Positions 52,160 to 61,378 of a stretch of 64,000 nt of DNA are shown one piece after another. The notes under the pieces were generated by a model, which worked only from the letters and a program-made list of their open reading frames with translations, searched no databases and had not been told where the DNA came from. Made by a program: the position numbers and the translations under genes. The stretch lies in NCBI RefSeq assembly GCF_023973145.1, contig NZ_CP099546.1, positions 2,976,001-3,040,000 on the forward strand. Direction: 5' to 3'. The DNA is from Natronosalvus vescus (GTDB lineage: Archaea > Halobacteriota > Halobacteria > Halobacteriales > Natrialbaceae). How positions within the stretch are numbered: the first letter of the stretch is position 1; each line of letters begins with the position of its first letter.

Positions 52160-54424
52160 CTATTGGAAGGTTCGTCCCAGCTGATCCTCGGCCGTCTCCG
52201 GTTCGCGCGTCTGGAACTGCTCTTCGATCTCTTCGTAGCGCTCCCGGGTGTCGGCGGTCACGCTCGGTGGCACTTCCTCGAGCGCCTGCTCGAAGTGTGC
52301 CTTGCTGATCCGGACGTTGCCGACCGTGTCAGCCATGTCTTCGGGGGAGACGGTGTTGATGAACTCCCGCGAAGCGGCCATCGACGCCTCACGGCAGACC
52401 GCTTCGATGTCGGCACCGACGTAGCCCGCCGTCTCGCTCGCAAGCCACTCGAGGTCGATCGCCTCGGCGAGGGGCTTGTTGCGCGTGTGCACCTCGAAGA
52501 TCTTCTTGCGACCGTCCTCGTCGGGGACGGGAACGTGAACGTGGCGGTCGAGGCGACCGGGGCGGAGCAGCGCCGTGTCGATGAGATCCGGCCGATTTGT
52601 CGTCGCAATGACCACGACGTCCTCGAGTTCCTCGAGGCCGTCGAGTTCCGTGAGCAGCTGGGAGACGACGCGTTCGCCGACACCTGAATCCATCTGACCG
52701 CCGCCGCGTTCGGTGGCGATGGAGTCGATCTCGTCGAAGAAGATCACGGTCGGGGCGTTCGACCGGGCCTTCTCGAAGACTTCGCGAACGCCCTTCTCGG
52801 ACTCCCCGACGTACTTGTTCAGCAGTTCGGGGCCTTTGATCGAGATGAAGTTCGACTGGGCCTCGTTGGCGACGGCCTTCGCGAGCAGGGTCTTCCCCGT
52901 GCCGGGCGGGCCGTACATGAGGACGCCTTTGGCGGCCTCCATGTCCATCGCCCGGAACACCTCGGGGTAATCGAGGGGCCACTGGATCGTCTCTTGGAGG
53001 CGTTCTTTGGTGTCCGCCAGGCCACCGACGTCGTTCCAGGTGACGTCGGGCACTTCGACGAACACTTCCCGGAGGGCGGAGGGGGTAATCCCCTTGAGCG
53101 CTTCCTTGAAGTCTTTCTCCGTGACGCGCAGGCGCTCGAGCACCTCGGCGTCGATCTCTTCCTGTTCGAGATCGAGCTCGGGCCGGATGCGTCGGAGGGC
53201 GTTCATCGCCGCCTCTTTGGTCAGGCTCTCGAGGTCGGCGCCGACGAAGCCGTGGGTGTTCTCGGCGTAGCGATCCAGATCGACGCTGTCGGAGAGGGGC
53301 ATCCCGCGGGTGTGTACCTGCAGGATCTCCGTTCGGCCGTCCTTGTCCGGGACGCCGATTTCGATCTCGCGGTCGAAGCGACCGCCACGACGGAGCGCGG
53401 GATCGATCGCGTCGAGGCGGTTAGTCGCGGCGATGACGGTGACGCGGCCTCGCTCCTCGAGGCCGTCCATCAGCGAGAGTAACTGGGCGACGACGCGCCG
53501 TTCGACGTCACCGCCGGCGTCTTCGCGCTTTGCGGCGATGGAGTCGATTTCGTCGATGAAGACGATCGCCGGGGCGTTCTCCTCGGCCTCCTCGAAAACC
53601 TCCCGGAGCTGCTCTTCCGATTCGCCGTAGTACTTCGACATGATCTCCGGGCCGGAGATCGTAGTGAAGTGGGCGTCGATTTCGTTGGCGACGGCTTTCG
53701 CCATCAGCGTCTTCCCGGTGCCCGGCGGGCCGTGGAGCAGGACGCCTTTTGGCGGCTCGATACCGAGTTGCTGGAACAGTTCGGGGTGGCGCATCGGCAG
53801 CTCAATCATCTCCCGAACCTGGTCGAGTTCGTTATCGAGTCCGCCGATGTCCTCGTAGGCGACGTTCGGGACGCCCTCGCGACCGCCGCCCGCACCGGCG
53901 CTGATCTGTTCGGCCGGGGTTTCGGAGATCTGGATCTCCGTCGAGTCAGTGATGACCACCGTTCCGCTCGGCGACGTCGAAGCGATCTTCAGCGGCACCG
54001 ACTGGCCGGAGCTGGCCATCGGCCCGAACGACAGCGAGAAGGGGACGGTCTGTCCCTCGGTGACCGCTTGTCCGCTGAGCTTATCGCGGACGAGCGGACC
54101 GATGTTACCCCGGATGCGGAGGTTCTGAGGGAGCGCGACCGTGACGCGCGTCGCCTGTTTGACGTCCGCTTTCTCGATGGTGACGCGGTCGTCGATACCG
54201 ACACCAGCCTCCTGGCGAAGGCGGCCATCGATCCGGATGACGCCGCGGCCTTCGTCTTCGGGATAGCCTGGCCACACGCGTGCAACCGCTCGCGCGTCGG
54301 CGTTTCCTTCGATGACGATGTAGTCACCGTTCTCGAGGCCGAGCTCGCTCATCGAAGTGCGATCGATCGCAGCGAGTCCGCGCCCAGCGTCTTTCTGTTT
54401 GAGCGGTCTGACGGTGAGTTTCAT
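52160..54424 (-). CDS. cdc48: CDC48/VAT AAA+ ATPase
   Basis: A 754-residue hexameric unfoldase (p97 homolog). The N-terminal double-psi barrel and 4-beta domain span residues 1-180 ([16 protein letters not shown]). The D1 ATPase has Walker A GPPGTGKT near 232 and Walker B VFIDEID near 288. The D2 ATPase has GPPGTGKT near 506 and IFFDEIDS near 565, with Arg-finger regions in [19 protein letters not shown] and its D2 equivalent. It extracts and unfolds proteins for the proteasome. The start overlaps the small upstream Hsp20-like gene by 4 nt. No C-terminal HbYX proteasome-docking motif is evident. Confidence 0.97.
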   Translation of the reverse strand: MKLTVRPLKQKDAGRGLAAIDRTSMSELGLENGDYIVIEGNADARAVARVWPGYPEDEGRGVIRIDGRLRQEAGVGIDDRVTIEKADVKQATRVTVALPQNLRIRGNIGPLVRDKLSGQAVTEGQTVPFSLSFGPMASSGQSVPLKIASTSPSGTVVITDSTEIQISETPAEQISAGAGGGREGVPNVAYEDIGGLDNELDQVREMIELPMRHPELFQQLGIEPPKGVLLHGPPGTGKTLMAKAVANEIDAHFTTISGPEIMSKYYGESEEQLREVFEEAEENAPAIVFIDEIDSIAAKREDAGGDVERRVVAQLLSLMDGLEERGRVTVIAATNRLDAIDPALRRGGRFDREIEIGVPDKDGRTEILQVHTRGMPLSDSVDLDRYAENTHGFVGADLESLTKEAAMNALRRIRPELDLEQEEIDAEVLERLRVTEKDFKEALKGITPSALREVFVEVPDVTWNDVGGLADTKERLQETIQWPLDYPEVFRAMDMEAAKGVLMYGPPGTGKTLLAKAVANEAQSNFISIKGPELLNKYVGESEKGVREVFEKARSNAPTVIFFDEIDSIATERGGGQMDSGVGERVVSQLLTELDGLEELEDVVVIATTNRPDLIDTALLRPGRLDRHVHVPVPDEDGRKKIFEVHTRNKPLAEAIDLEWLASETAGYVGADIEAVCREASMAASREFINTVSPEDMADTVGNVRISKAHFEQALEEVPPSVTADTRERYEEIEEQFQTREPETAEDQLGRTFQ

Positions 54425-54669
54425 AGGGAGTCCTCCAATTCGACAGTGAGTACGCCGTTTTTGATAAACGCTTGCGCGTCACGTGCCTGTGCTGGCAGAT
54501 CGAATTCGTGCTGATCGTCGCCCAGAACGACGATGACGGTTCCGTCCACCACGTCGACCGTCGCATCGTCGTCGACGTCGCCGAAGTCGACCGCCAGAAC
54601 GGATTCGTCGTCGTACTGGTACTGGCGCACCAGCCGATCACCGTCTCGGGCAAACTGTGAGTAATTCAT
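54421..54669 (-). CDS. Small Hsp20-like protein (DUF7127-type) coupled to cdc48
   Basis: An 82-residue acidic protein starting [20 protein letters not shown] at 54669. The beta-rich pattern ([46 protein letters not shown]) looks like a shortened alpha-crystallin domain, where the GVLTVELE strand is typical of Hsp20. A conserved haloarchaeal family (DUF7127) fits. The 4-nt overlap with cdc48 suggests a co-made adaptor or chaperone for the unfoldase; that role is inference. Confidence 0.78.
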   Translation of the reverse strand: MNYSQFARDGDRLVRQYQYDDESVLAVDFGDVDDDATVDVVDGTVIVVLGDDQHEFDLPAQARDAQAFIKNGVLTVELEDSL

Positions 54670-54698
54670 TGTAACTAACCCCAGGTAAGCTGCGCTAC

Positions 54699-54706
54699 TA
54701 TATAAA
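54699..54706 (-). promoter_or_regulatory. TATA box of the Hsp20-like/cdc48 operon
   Basis: TTTATATA on the minus strand, 30-37 nt upstream of the ATG at 54669. It is a near-consensus archaeal TATA box, so transcripts would start within a few bases of the ATG. Confidence 0.65.
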
Positions 54707-54875
54707 TGTTGTGTTGAGAAAACGCACGACGTGAGCACATAGGTGAGTTAGCGGTCGAACTGCAGTTCGCGAAGACAACTCGAGCAGAACCGCATTGTCG
54801 ACATCCGGCTCACAATACGTTGATCGGGCACGCACACGCTACTACTCGTTGGATCGGGGACGCACACGCCCACTG

Positions 54876-56348
54876 TTAGTCAGATCGGCGACGATCAGCG
54901 ATACTCTCCTCGCCGGTCTCGGTCGCGACGATTTCGTACAGGATCGCTCGAGCACCGTCGGTTTTCGGTCGAAGGATCCTGCCGAGGCGCTGGGTAAACT
55001 CGCGCTCGCTCCCGCTTCCGGAGAGGACGACCGCGACCGATGCGTCGGGAACGTCGACCCCTTCGTCGAGGACGTTCGACGTCACCACGCGCGAGTACGT
55101 GCCGTCGCGAAACTTCTCGAGGACGTCCCGGCGTTCGGCCGTCCCCGTTTGATGGGTGAGTACGGGTATCAGGAATCGTTCGCCGACCTCGTAAGCGAGG
55201 TCGTTGTAGGCGGTGAAGACGATCGTTCGTTCCTCTCGATGATCGCCGAGCACGTCGGCCAGGGTCTCGAGTTTCCCTTCGGCACCGAGCATGATCTCTC
55301 GAGCGCGCTGGCGTGCCAGGAGTGCTTCCCGTGCGGCCGGGTCGGAGCCGGATCGCTTGACGAGCTCCTGATAGTCCGAACCCGACTGCATCCGGATGTT
55401 CGACCTGGCGAGGTAGTCCACAAATGTACCCTGATGCCGTTCATAGGCAGCCCGTTCCTCGACCGTGAGCGAGACGGTCAGTCGCTTGACGTCGTACGGA
55501 GCCAGGTGCTCGCCGGCGAGGTCGTCAGCGGAGAGGCGGTAGACGACCGGCCCCACGAGCGATTCGATCACCTCGTGAGCGCCATCGGGCCGTTCGAACG
55601 TCGCCGTCAAGCCCAATCGCGCCGGTGCAGCCAGCAGGCGCGCGATGTCCCGGTACCCCTCGCCGCCGAGATGGTGCACTTCGTCGAAGACGACGAAGCC
55701 GAACCGATCACCGACGGAGTCGGCTTTCAGATACGCAGAATCGTACGTCGAGACGGTGAGCGCTTCGAGTCGCTGCTCGCCGCCGCCGAAGCGCCCAACG
55801 GGAAAGTCGAACTCCGCCTCGAGTTCGGTCGCCCACTGCTCGAGCAGATCGATCGTAGGTACGACGATTAGCGTGGGCACGCCGAGGCGTTCGATCGCTT
55901 TGATCGCGATGACGGTCTTCCCGCTGCCGGTCGGCAGCTCGAGTACGCCGGCTGGTGCCACTGCCGGGTGGGCGCTGCCGTCATCGGTGTCGGTGGCCGA
56001 ATCGACCGTACCCCATCGGTCGGTCTCGAGCCAGTACTCGAGCGCCTCGCGCTGGTACGAACGGAGGTCGTAGGCAGAACGAATCCCGTGGAGCCGTTCC
56101 GGTTCGAAGGTGAGCACCGTGTCGTCCACCACGACCCCGTGGTCGTCGAGTGCAGACCGGAGTGGTGCGTACCGATAGCCTTCCGCGCGGAACGATCCCG
56201 TCCGGGCATCTCTCTTGAGCGCACCATCGGCCAGCAAGCCGTCCTCGAGGAGCGTCTCGAGCGTTTGCTCGTCGCCCTCGATGCGAATCGTCCCGTCCTC
56301 ATAACACAAGCTGACGGGGCGATCGGGTGCGGTGGCAGGCGGCGACAT
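54876..56348 (-). CDS. XPB/Rad25-like superfamily 2 helicase
   Basis: A 490-residue DNA helicase. The N-terminal damage-recognition-like part (about 1-90; LRSALDDHGVVVDDTVLTFE) leads into YDLRSYQREALEYWLE, Walker A LPTGSGKTV, the DEVHH box in VVFDEVHHLGG and the motif III-like LGLTATFERPDG. The C-terminal RecA fold holds TIVFTAYNDLAY, SNVLDEGVDVPDASVAVVL and QRLGRILRPK. This is the archaeal XPB layout, used in repair or transcription-coupled roles. No Bax1 nuclease gene is adjacent. The start at 56348 is chosen over one 13 codons upstream. Confidence 0.9.
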   Translation of the reverse strand: MSPPATAPDRPVSLCYEDGTIRIEGDEQTLETLLEDGLLADGALKRDARTGSFRAEGYRYAPLRSALDDHGVVVDDTVLTFEPERLHGIRSAYDLRSYQREALEYWLETDRWGTVDSATDTDDGSAHPAVAPAGVLELPTGSGKTVIAIKAIERLGVPTLIVVPTIDLLEQWATELEAEFDFPVGRFGGGEQRLEALTVSTYDSAYLKADSVGDRFGFVVFDEVHHLGGEGYRDIARLLAAPARLGLTATFERPDGAHEVIESLVGPVVYRLSADDLAGEHLAPYDVKRLTVSLTVEERAAYERHQGTFVDYLARSNIRMQSGSDYQELVKRSGSDPAAREALLARQRAREIMLGAEGKLETLADVLGDHREERTIVFTAYNDLAYEVGERFLIPVLTHQTGTAERRDVLEKFRDGTYSRVVTSNVLDEGVDVPDASVAVVLSGSGSEREFTQRLGRILRPKTDGARAILYEIVATETGEESIADRRRSD

Positions 56349-56494
56349 AGCTTCGACTCTGTTCGTGTGTGGACGTGGCTGGCACAAATACTCTCTGACG
56401 GGCAGTGATGGCGTTTCCCTACTTATTGCAAAGAGACAGTGTCATTCGGGTCGACCACTACCTGCTGGCGGTGATAAGAACGCATACCTCAACC

Positions 56495-56503
56495 CTTTTA
56501 TTA
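56495..56503 (+). promoter_or_regulatory. TATA-like element of grpE
   Basis: CTTTTATTA lies 22-30 nt before the ATG at 56525. It supports that start rather than the longer open frame beginning near 56405. Confidence 0.45.
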
Positions 56504-56524
56504 CCGCTGTGCCTTGTCTGGGAC

Positions 56525-57991
56525 ATGAGCGAAGACGAGGGCCCAAACCCCACAGCCCAAGGCGTTTCGGCTGCGGGAAACGACGACGCCGATGCGGAAG
56601 ACGGCTCCGAGGCCTCGAGCCAGGATGCGGACGAGGAGCCGGAGCCATCCGACGGCGAGGGAACCGCCGATGAGCAGCCACCGGAGGACGAACTACCGAC
56701 CGACTCGAGTGCGGACGCTGAACCTGTCGCTGAGGATGGCGAAGCCGCCGAAACGGGAGTGACGGACGAGACACCACAAACGAGCGACGACATTCGCGAC
56801 CTCCTCAATACGCTCCGGGAATACGACGACGAGATCGCTCGCGACGTCAACTCGATCGTCGAGACGGCCCGCGACCTCAACGGAACCGTCCAGCACCAGC
56901 GCGACGAGCTAGACGACCTGAGCGAGCGCGTCGACGCCCAGGCGGAGACGATCGGCGACCTCCAGAGCCAACTCGAGAACCGCGAACAGGAACTCGAGGC
57001 CCGCCAGGAAATCATCGACGAGTACGAACAACAGATCGAGGATCTCAAAGGGCACGTCAAACGGACGCAGGCGGACTTCCAGAACTACAAAAAGCGGGCG
57101 AAAAAGCGTCAACAGCAGATCAAAGATCGGGCAACCGAAGATCTCGTTCAGCGACTGGTTGGCGTGCGAGACAACCTGAAACGGGCGCTCGGGGAAGAGA
57201 GCGACGACGTCGAGAGCCTGCGGGACGGCCTCGAGATGACCCTGCGGGAGTTCGACCGGATCCTCGCCGACGAGAACGTCGAGGAGATCGATCCCGAACC
57301 GGGAACCGACGTCGATCCGCAGCGCCACGAGGTGATGATGCGAATCGATAGCGAACTGCCCGAGGGAACGATCGCCGACGTCTTCACGCCCGGCTACGAG
57401 ATGAGCGAGAAGGTGATCCAGAACGCCCAGGTGACGGTGAGCAACGGAGCGCTCGAGGGTGAGAGCGAGGCCGAAGCCGATGGCGAAGGTGAAGACGAGG
57501 GCGAGGGCGAGCCACCGTCCGACGACGCGGACGACGGTATCGCTGGCAACGATAGTGACGATGGCGCTGACGCGGATGGTGACGATGACGACGATAATGC
57601 TCAGGGGAGCGAATCAGTCGACGGCGACGAGGGATCGCACCCGGATGGGGACAACGAAGCCGACACAGAGACCGACGACGGCGACGGTGAGGAGGCGATC
57701 GAACTTGGCGGTGAGGTTGCGGTGACTGACGACGAGGACAGCGAGAACGTCGGCGAGAGCGATGGGGACGTGAACGACGAGACGGCTGATGCCGACGAAG
57801 TTGCATCGACGGACGACGAGGATAGCGAGGAAGCCGGTGACGGTGCCGATGCGAGCGACACTGACGAGGCGGATATCAACGTCGATGGCGATGTCGATGC
57901 GGATGGCGACGGTGGCGAAGTCGACGGCGACGAGTCCGACGAACCCGATGGGGAAGCCACGGATGACGTGGAGACGGAACCTACCGAGTAG
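56525..57991 (+). CDS. grpE: GrpE nucleotide exchange factor with long acidic tail
   Basis: A 488-residue protein, far longer than the usual 170-250. Residues 1-87 are an acidic disordered lead. Residues 88-185 form a coiled coil (LSERVDAQAETIGDLQSQLE). Residues 185-305 are the GrpE core, with HVKRTQADFQNYKKRAKKRQ, the helix pair and the beta head (RHEVMMRIDSELPEGTIADVF, GYEMSEKVIQNAQVTVS). Residues 307-488 are an Asp/Glu/Gly low-complexity tail. It exchanges ADP on DnaK. The usual dnaK/dnaJ neighbours are absent from the window. Confidence 0.92.
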   Translation: MSEDEGPNPTAQGVSAAGNDDADAEDGSEASSQDADEEPEPSDGEGTADEQPPEDELPTDSSADAEPVAEDGEAAETGVTDETPQTSDDIRDLLNTLREYDDEIARDVNSIVETARDLNGTVQHQRDELDDLSERVDAQAETIGDLQSQLENREQELEARQEIIDEYEQQIEDLKGHVKRTQADFQNYKKRAKKRQQQIKDRATEDLVQRLVGVRDNLKRALGEESDDVESLRDGLEMTLREFDRILADENVEEIDPEPGTDVDPQRHEVMMRIDSELPEGTIADVFTPGYEMSEKVIQNAQVTVSNGALEGESEAEADGEGEDEGEGEPPSDDADDGIAGNDSDDGADADGDDDDDNAQGSESVDGDEGSHPDGDNEADTETDDGDGEEAIELGGEVAVTDDEDSENVGESDGDVNDETADADEVASTDDEDSEEAGDGADASDTDEADINVDGDVDADGDGGEVDGDESDEPDGEATDDVETEPTE

Positions 57992-58038
57992 GGAACGTGA
58001 GCGATTGACCGAGCCTGACGGTTCGGTTCGTCTCAACC

Positions 58039-58094
58039 GGTGGCTCGAGCATTCACCGCCTCGAGCCACCCACCGACTCGAAGCAGGTTTTTTT
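58039..58094 (+). terminator. Hairpin and T-run after grpE
   Basis: A perfect 11-bp inverted repeat, GGTGGCTCGAG (58039-58049) and CTCGAGCCACC (58060-58070) with a 10-nt loop, is followed 17 nt later by seven T residues (58088-58094). It lies 48 bp past the grpE stop and should separate grpE from the oxidoreductase operon. Confidence 0.65.
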
Positions 58095-58242
58095 ACGTGT
58101 CAGCGTCAGATTCGATAGCCAGTGCGTCCCTGGAACCGATCGCTCGAGAGTAACTACGATCGGGGTAAGACTTCCACGGAATCGCGCGTTGGGTGGGGTT
58201 TCAGAAGTCTTTTGACGACATAGGGGTAACGTCCGCTACGAC

Positions 58243-59997
58243 ATGACCGAGGACTTAAACTGGGCAATTGGAGGCGAGGCCGGGGACGGTATCGACTCCA
58301 CTGGGAAAATTTTCGCCCAGGCACTCTCCAGGGCCGGACGACACGTCTTTACGTCGAAGGATTTCGCGTCGCGGATCCGTGGCGGCTACACCGCCTACAA
58401 GATACGGACGTCGACAGACCGCGTACAGAGTGTCGTCGATCGGCTCGACATTCTCGTCGCGCTCACCCAACGAACCATCGACGAAAATCTCGACGAACTT
58501 CACGAGGGCAGTGCCGTCATCTACGACGGCGAGCGCTCGTGGGACGCCGAGATTCCCGACGAAATCACCGCCGTCGACGTGCCACTGAAAACGCTCGCCG
58601 AAGAGGCCGGCGGTGCCATCATGCTCAACGTCGTCGCGCTCGGGGCCGCCTGTGAAATTACCGGTTTCGACGTCGAGTACCTCGACGAATCGCTCGAGAA
58701 GCGCTTCGGTGGCAAGGGATCGAAGATCGTCGAGAACAACCGCGAGGCCGCCCGCAAGGGCCGAGACTACGTCCGCGAGAACTACGATTTCGACCTCGGT
58801 TACGAACTCGATACGACGGACAACGACTACGTCCTGCTCAACGGCGACGAGGCCATCGGGATGGGCGCACTCGCCGCTGGCTGTCGCTTCTACGCCGGCT
58901 ACCCGATCACGCCGGCGACGAACGTGATGGAGTACCTGACCGGGCGGATCGAACAGTACGGCGGTCACGTCGTCCAGGCTGAGGACGAACTGTCGGCGAT
59001 CAACATGGCGCTCGGTGGCGCCCGCGCCGGCGCTCGCTCGATGACGGCAACCTCGGGGCCGGGCATCGACCTGATGACCGAAACGTTTGGCCTCGTCGCG
59101 ACGAGCGAAACGCCGCTCGTCATCGTCGACGTGATGCGCTCTGGACCATCGACCGGGATGCCGACCAAGCAAGAACAGGGCGACCTGAACATGACGTTGT
59201 ACGGCGGCCACGGCGAAATTCCACGGTTCGTCGTCGCGCCGACGACCATCGACGAGTGTTTCTGGAAGACCGTCGAGGCGTTCAACTACGCCGAGAAGTA
59301 CCAGACGCCCGTCTACGTCGTCGCCGACCTCGCGCTCGCAGTCACCGAACAGACGTTCTCGCCCGAGACGTTCGACATGGACGCCGTCGAGATCGACCGC
59401 GGCACCCTCGTCGACGACGACTCGATCGGCGAGTGGCTCGACGAGCAGGGTCGCTTCCGCGCCCACGCCGCCACCGAGGACGGCATCAGCCCCCGCGCCA
59501 TCCCCGGTACGACCGACGGGGCCCACATGTCCACCGGCCTCGAGCACGACGAACTCGGCCGGCGAACGGAGGACACCGAGGTGCGCGTCGAACAGGTCGA
59601 CAAACGAAACCGAAAGGTCGAGACTGCCAAGGCCGAGGAGGACTGGGACTACCGGGAGTTCGGCGACGAAGACGCCGAGAACCTCGTCATCTCCTGGGGG
59701 TCGAACGAGGGCGCGCTCGTCGAAGCGCTCGAGTACCTCGAGGACGAGGGTATCGACGTCCGTATCCTCTCGGTGCCGTACATCTTCCCGCGGCCGGATC
59801 TCACCGACGACGTCGAGGCGGCCGAGGACGTGATCGTAGTCGAGTGTAACGCGACCGGTCAGTTCGCCGACGTGATCGAACACGACACGCTGACGCGGGT
59901 CAAACGGGTCAACAAGTACACCGGTGTCCGCTTCAAGGCGGACGAACTCGCCGACGCGATTTCAACGAAACTCTCAGAGGAGGTGCCTGCACAATGA
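58243..59997 (+). CDS. korA: 2-oxoacid:ferredoxin oxidoreductase, alpha subunit
   Basis: A 584-residue fused gamma-alpha subunit. The gamma domain (1-185) begins LNWAIGGEAGDGIDSTGKIF with the SRIRGGYTAYKIRTS motif. The pyrimidine-binding alpha part starts near 200 with LNGDEAIGMGALAAGCRFYAGYPITPATNVMEY and continues TSGPGIDLMTE and MRSGPSTGMPTKQEQGD. The last 100 residues form the transketolase C-like domain. With the beta subunit it oxidises pyruvate or 2-oxoglutarate to the acyl-CoA, reducing ferredoxin. Which substrate is not decidable by eye. It overlaps korB by 4 nt. Confidence 0.94.
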   Translation: MTEDLNWAIGGEAGDGIDSTGKIFAQALSRAGRHVFTSKDFASRIRGGYTAYKIRTSTDRVQSVVDRLDILVALTQRTIDENLDELHEGSAVIYDGERSWDAEIPDEITAVDVPLKTLAEEAGGAIMLNVVALGAACEITGFDVEYLDESLEKRFGGKGSKIVENNREAARKGRDYVRENYDFDLGYELDTTDNDYVLLNGDEAIGMGALAAGCRFYAGYPITPATNVMEYLTGRIEQYGGHVVQAEDELSAINMALGGARAGARSMTATSGPGIDLMTETFGLVATSETPLVIVDVMRSGPSTGMPTKQEQGDLNMTLYGGHGEIPRFVVAPTTIDECFWKTVEAFNYAEKYQTPVYVVADLALAVTEQTFSPETFDMDAVEIDRGTLVDDDSIGEWLDEQGRFRAHAATEDGISPRAIPGTTDGAHMSTGLEHDELGRRTEDTEVRVEQVDKRNRKVETAKAEEDWDYREFGDEDAENLVISWGSNEGALVEALEYLEDEGIDVRILSVPYIFPRPDLTDDVEAAEDVIVVECNATGQFADVIEHDTLTRVKRVNKYTGVRFKADELADAISTKLSEEVPAQ

Positions 59998-60857
59998 GCT
60001 CAGAGGTACGATTCACCGACTTCAAATCCGACAAGCAACCGACCTGGTGTCCTGGCTGTGGGGACTTCGGGACGATGAACGGCATGATGAAAGCCCTCGC
60101 GAACACGGGGAACGACCCGGACAACACCTTCCTCGTCGCCGGGATCGGCTGTTCCGGCAAGATCGGGACGTACATGCACAGCTACGCCCTCCACGGGGTG
60201 CACGGTCGTGCGCTCCCCGTAGCGACGGGGGTCAAGATGGCCCGACCCGACATCGAGGTCATGGCCGCCGGCGGCGACGGCGACGGCTACTCGATCGGTG
60301 CCGGCCACTTCGTCCACGCCGTCCGGCGCAACGTCGACATGACCTACGTCGTCATGGACAACCGCATCTACGGGCTGACCAAGGGGCAGGCTTCGCCGAC
60401 CTCGCGATCCGATTTCGAGACGTCGACGACGCCAGAGGGGCCACAGCAGCCACCCGTCAACCCGCTCGCGCTCGCGCTCGCCGCCGGGGCGACGTTCATC
60501 GCCCAGTCGTTCGCCTCCGACGCGCTGCGCCACGCCGAGATCATCGAGGAGGCCATCGAACACGACGGCTTCGGCTTCGTCAACGTCTTCAGCCCGTGTG
60601 TGACGTTCAACGACGTCGACACCTACGACTACTTCCGCGACACGCTGGTCGACCTCGAGGAGGAGGGTCACGACCGTCACGACCTCGAGGCCGCAAAGGA
60701 GGTCATCCTCGACGCGGACAAAGAGTATCAGGGCGTAATGTATCAGAACGAGAACTCGGTTCCGTACCATGAACAACACGGCGTCACCGAGAACATGGCT
60801 GATATTCCAGACGGCGCGCCGGAGAACGCGATGGATCTCGTGCGCGAGTTCTACTGA
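59994..60857 (+). CDS. korB: 2-oxoacid:ferredoxin oxidoreductase, beta subunit
   Basis: A 287-residue TPP-binding subunit. WCPGCGDFG near residue 18 and GIGCSGKIGTYM supply cluster Cys residues, with a third at NVFSPCVTF. The TPP motif is AAGGDGDGYSIGAGH, followed by VVMDNRIYGLTKGQASPTS. It houses one [4Fe-4S] cluster that passes electrons to ferredoxin. The haloarchaeal enzyme is an alpha2beta2 form made from these two genes alone. It ends the operon. Confidence 0.95.
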   Translation: MSSEVRFTDFKSDKQPTWCPGCGDFGTMNGMMKALANTGNDPDNTFLVAGIGCSGKIGTYMHSYALHGVHGRALPVATGVKMARPDIEVMAAGGDGDGYSIGAGHFVHAVRRNVDMTYVVMDNRIYGLTKGQASPTSRSDFETSTTPEGPQQPPVNPLALALAAGATFIAQSFASDALRHAEIIEEAIEHDGFGFVNVFSPCVTFNDVDTYDYFRDTLVDLEEEGHDRHDLEAAKEVILDADKEYQGVMYQNENSVPYHEQHGVTENMADIPDGAPENAMDLVREFY

Positions 60858-61164
60858 GTCCGCTTCAATTCTTTTCGCCGCCGTCAGAGACCCCAACACG
60901 GTCGAGACCGATGAAAACGGTACACACCGCTCGAGGCTTGTCGCTTGAGTGCACCAGGATTAAAGAGAGTGTCGACGATTGTGACCAGTTCGAAATAGCG
61001 TGAGGGTACCGAAGGCGGCCGTCGAACAGCTGCAAATTGTTTTCATTGTGGTCTCTCGAGAAGCCACTTACCGAGAAAATGCCGATCGCTCCGAACGTAC
61101 CCCTGAGACGTTCGTCAGTTAGGGTGAAAACGGCAGCAATATTCCTCAGAAGTGTCGGTCGTGG
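60858..61164. other. 307-bp gap between convergent operons
   Basis: No gene is supported. A T-rich stretch (TTCAATTCTTTTC, 60867-60879) right after the korB stop may serve as its terminator. Nothing further was recognised. Confidence 0.5.
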
Positions 61165-61377
61165 TCAGTACGGTGTGAGAACTGAGGTCACAAGTCCCAC
61201 GACTAACAGTCCCGCGATGATAAGGATGATAAACCCGACGATGTATCCGAACGCCATAGCGACAGCCCGGTAGTTTCGCGGCTTCCCAATCAACCAGCCC
61301 AGAATCATCACGTACACCGGAAGCATGATGATTCCGAAGATCACGTACAATCCAAGGTGGATCGTTTCATGCGCCAT
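61165..61377 (-). CDS. Small two-helix membrane protein of the NrfD operon
   Basis: A 70-residue protein, MAHETIHLGLYVIFGIIMLPVY and onward, with one hydrophobic helix, a charged loop (LIGKPRNYRAVAM) and a second long helix (FGYIVGFIILIIAGLLVVGLV). It follows the NrfD-like gene by 1 bp, so it is the last gene of that operon. It may be a small accessory subunit or assembly factor of the membrane complex. I do not recognise the family. Alternative starts are unlikely, as the first residue is 1 bp after the neighbour's stop. Confidence 0.75.
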   Translation of the reverse strand: MAHETIHLGLYVIFGIIMLPVYVMILGWLIGKPRNYRAVAMAFGYIVGFIILIIAGLLVVGLVTSVLTPY

Positions 61378-61378
61378 C

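Noticed and set aside
47486-54424. Replication origin near the primase and GINS genes
   Set aside because: No orc1/cdc6 gene and no repeated origin-box elements were seen.
58255-59883. 542-codon open frame antisense to korA
   Set aside because: Same effect. The sense frame is a textbook oxidoreductase subunit and the antisense protein is low-complexity.
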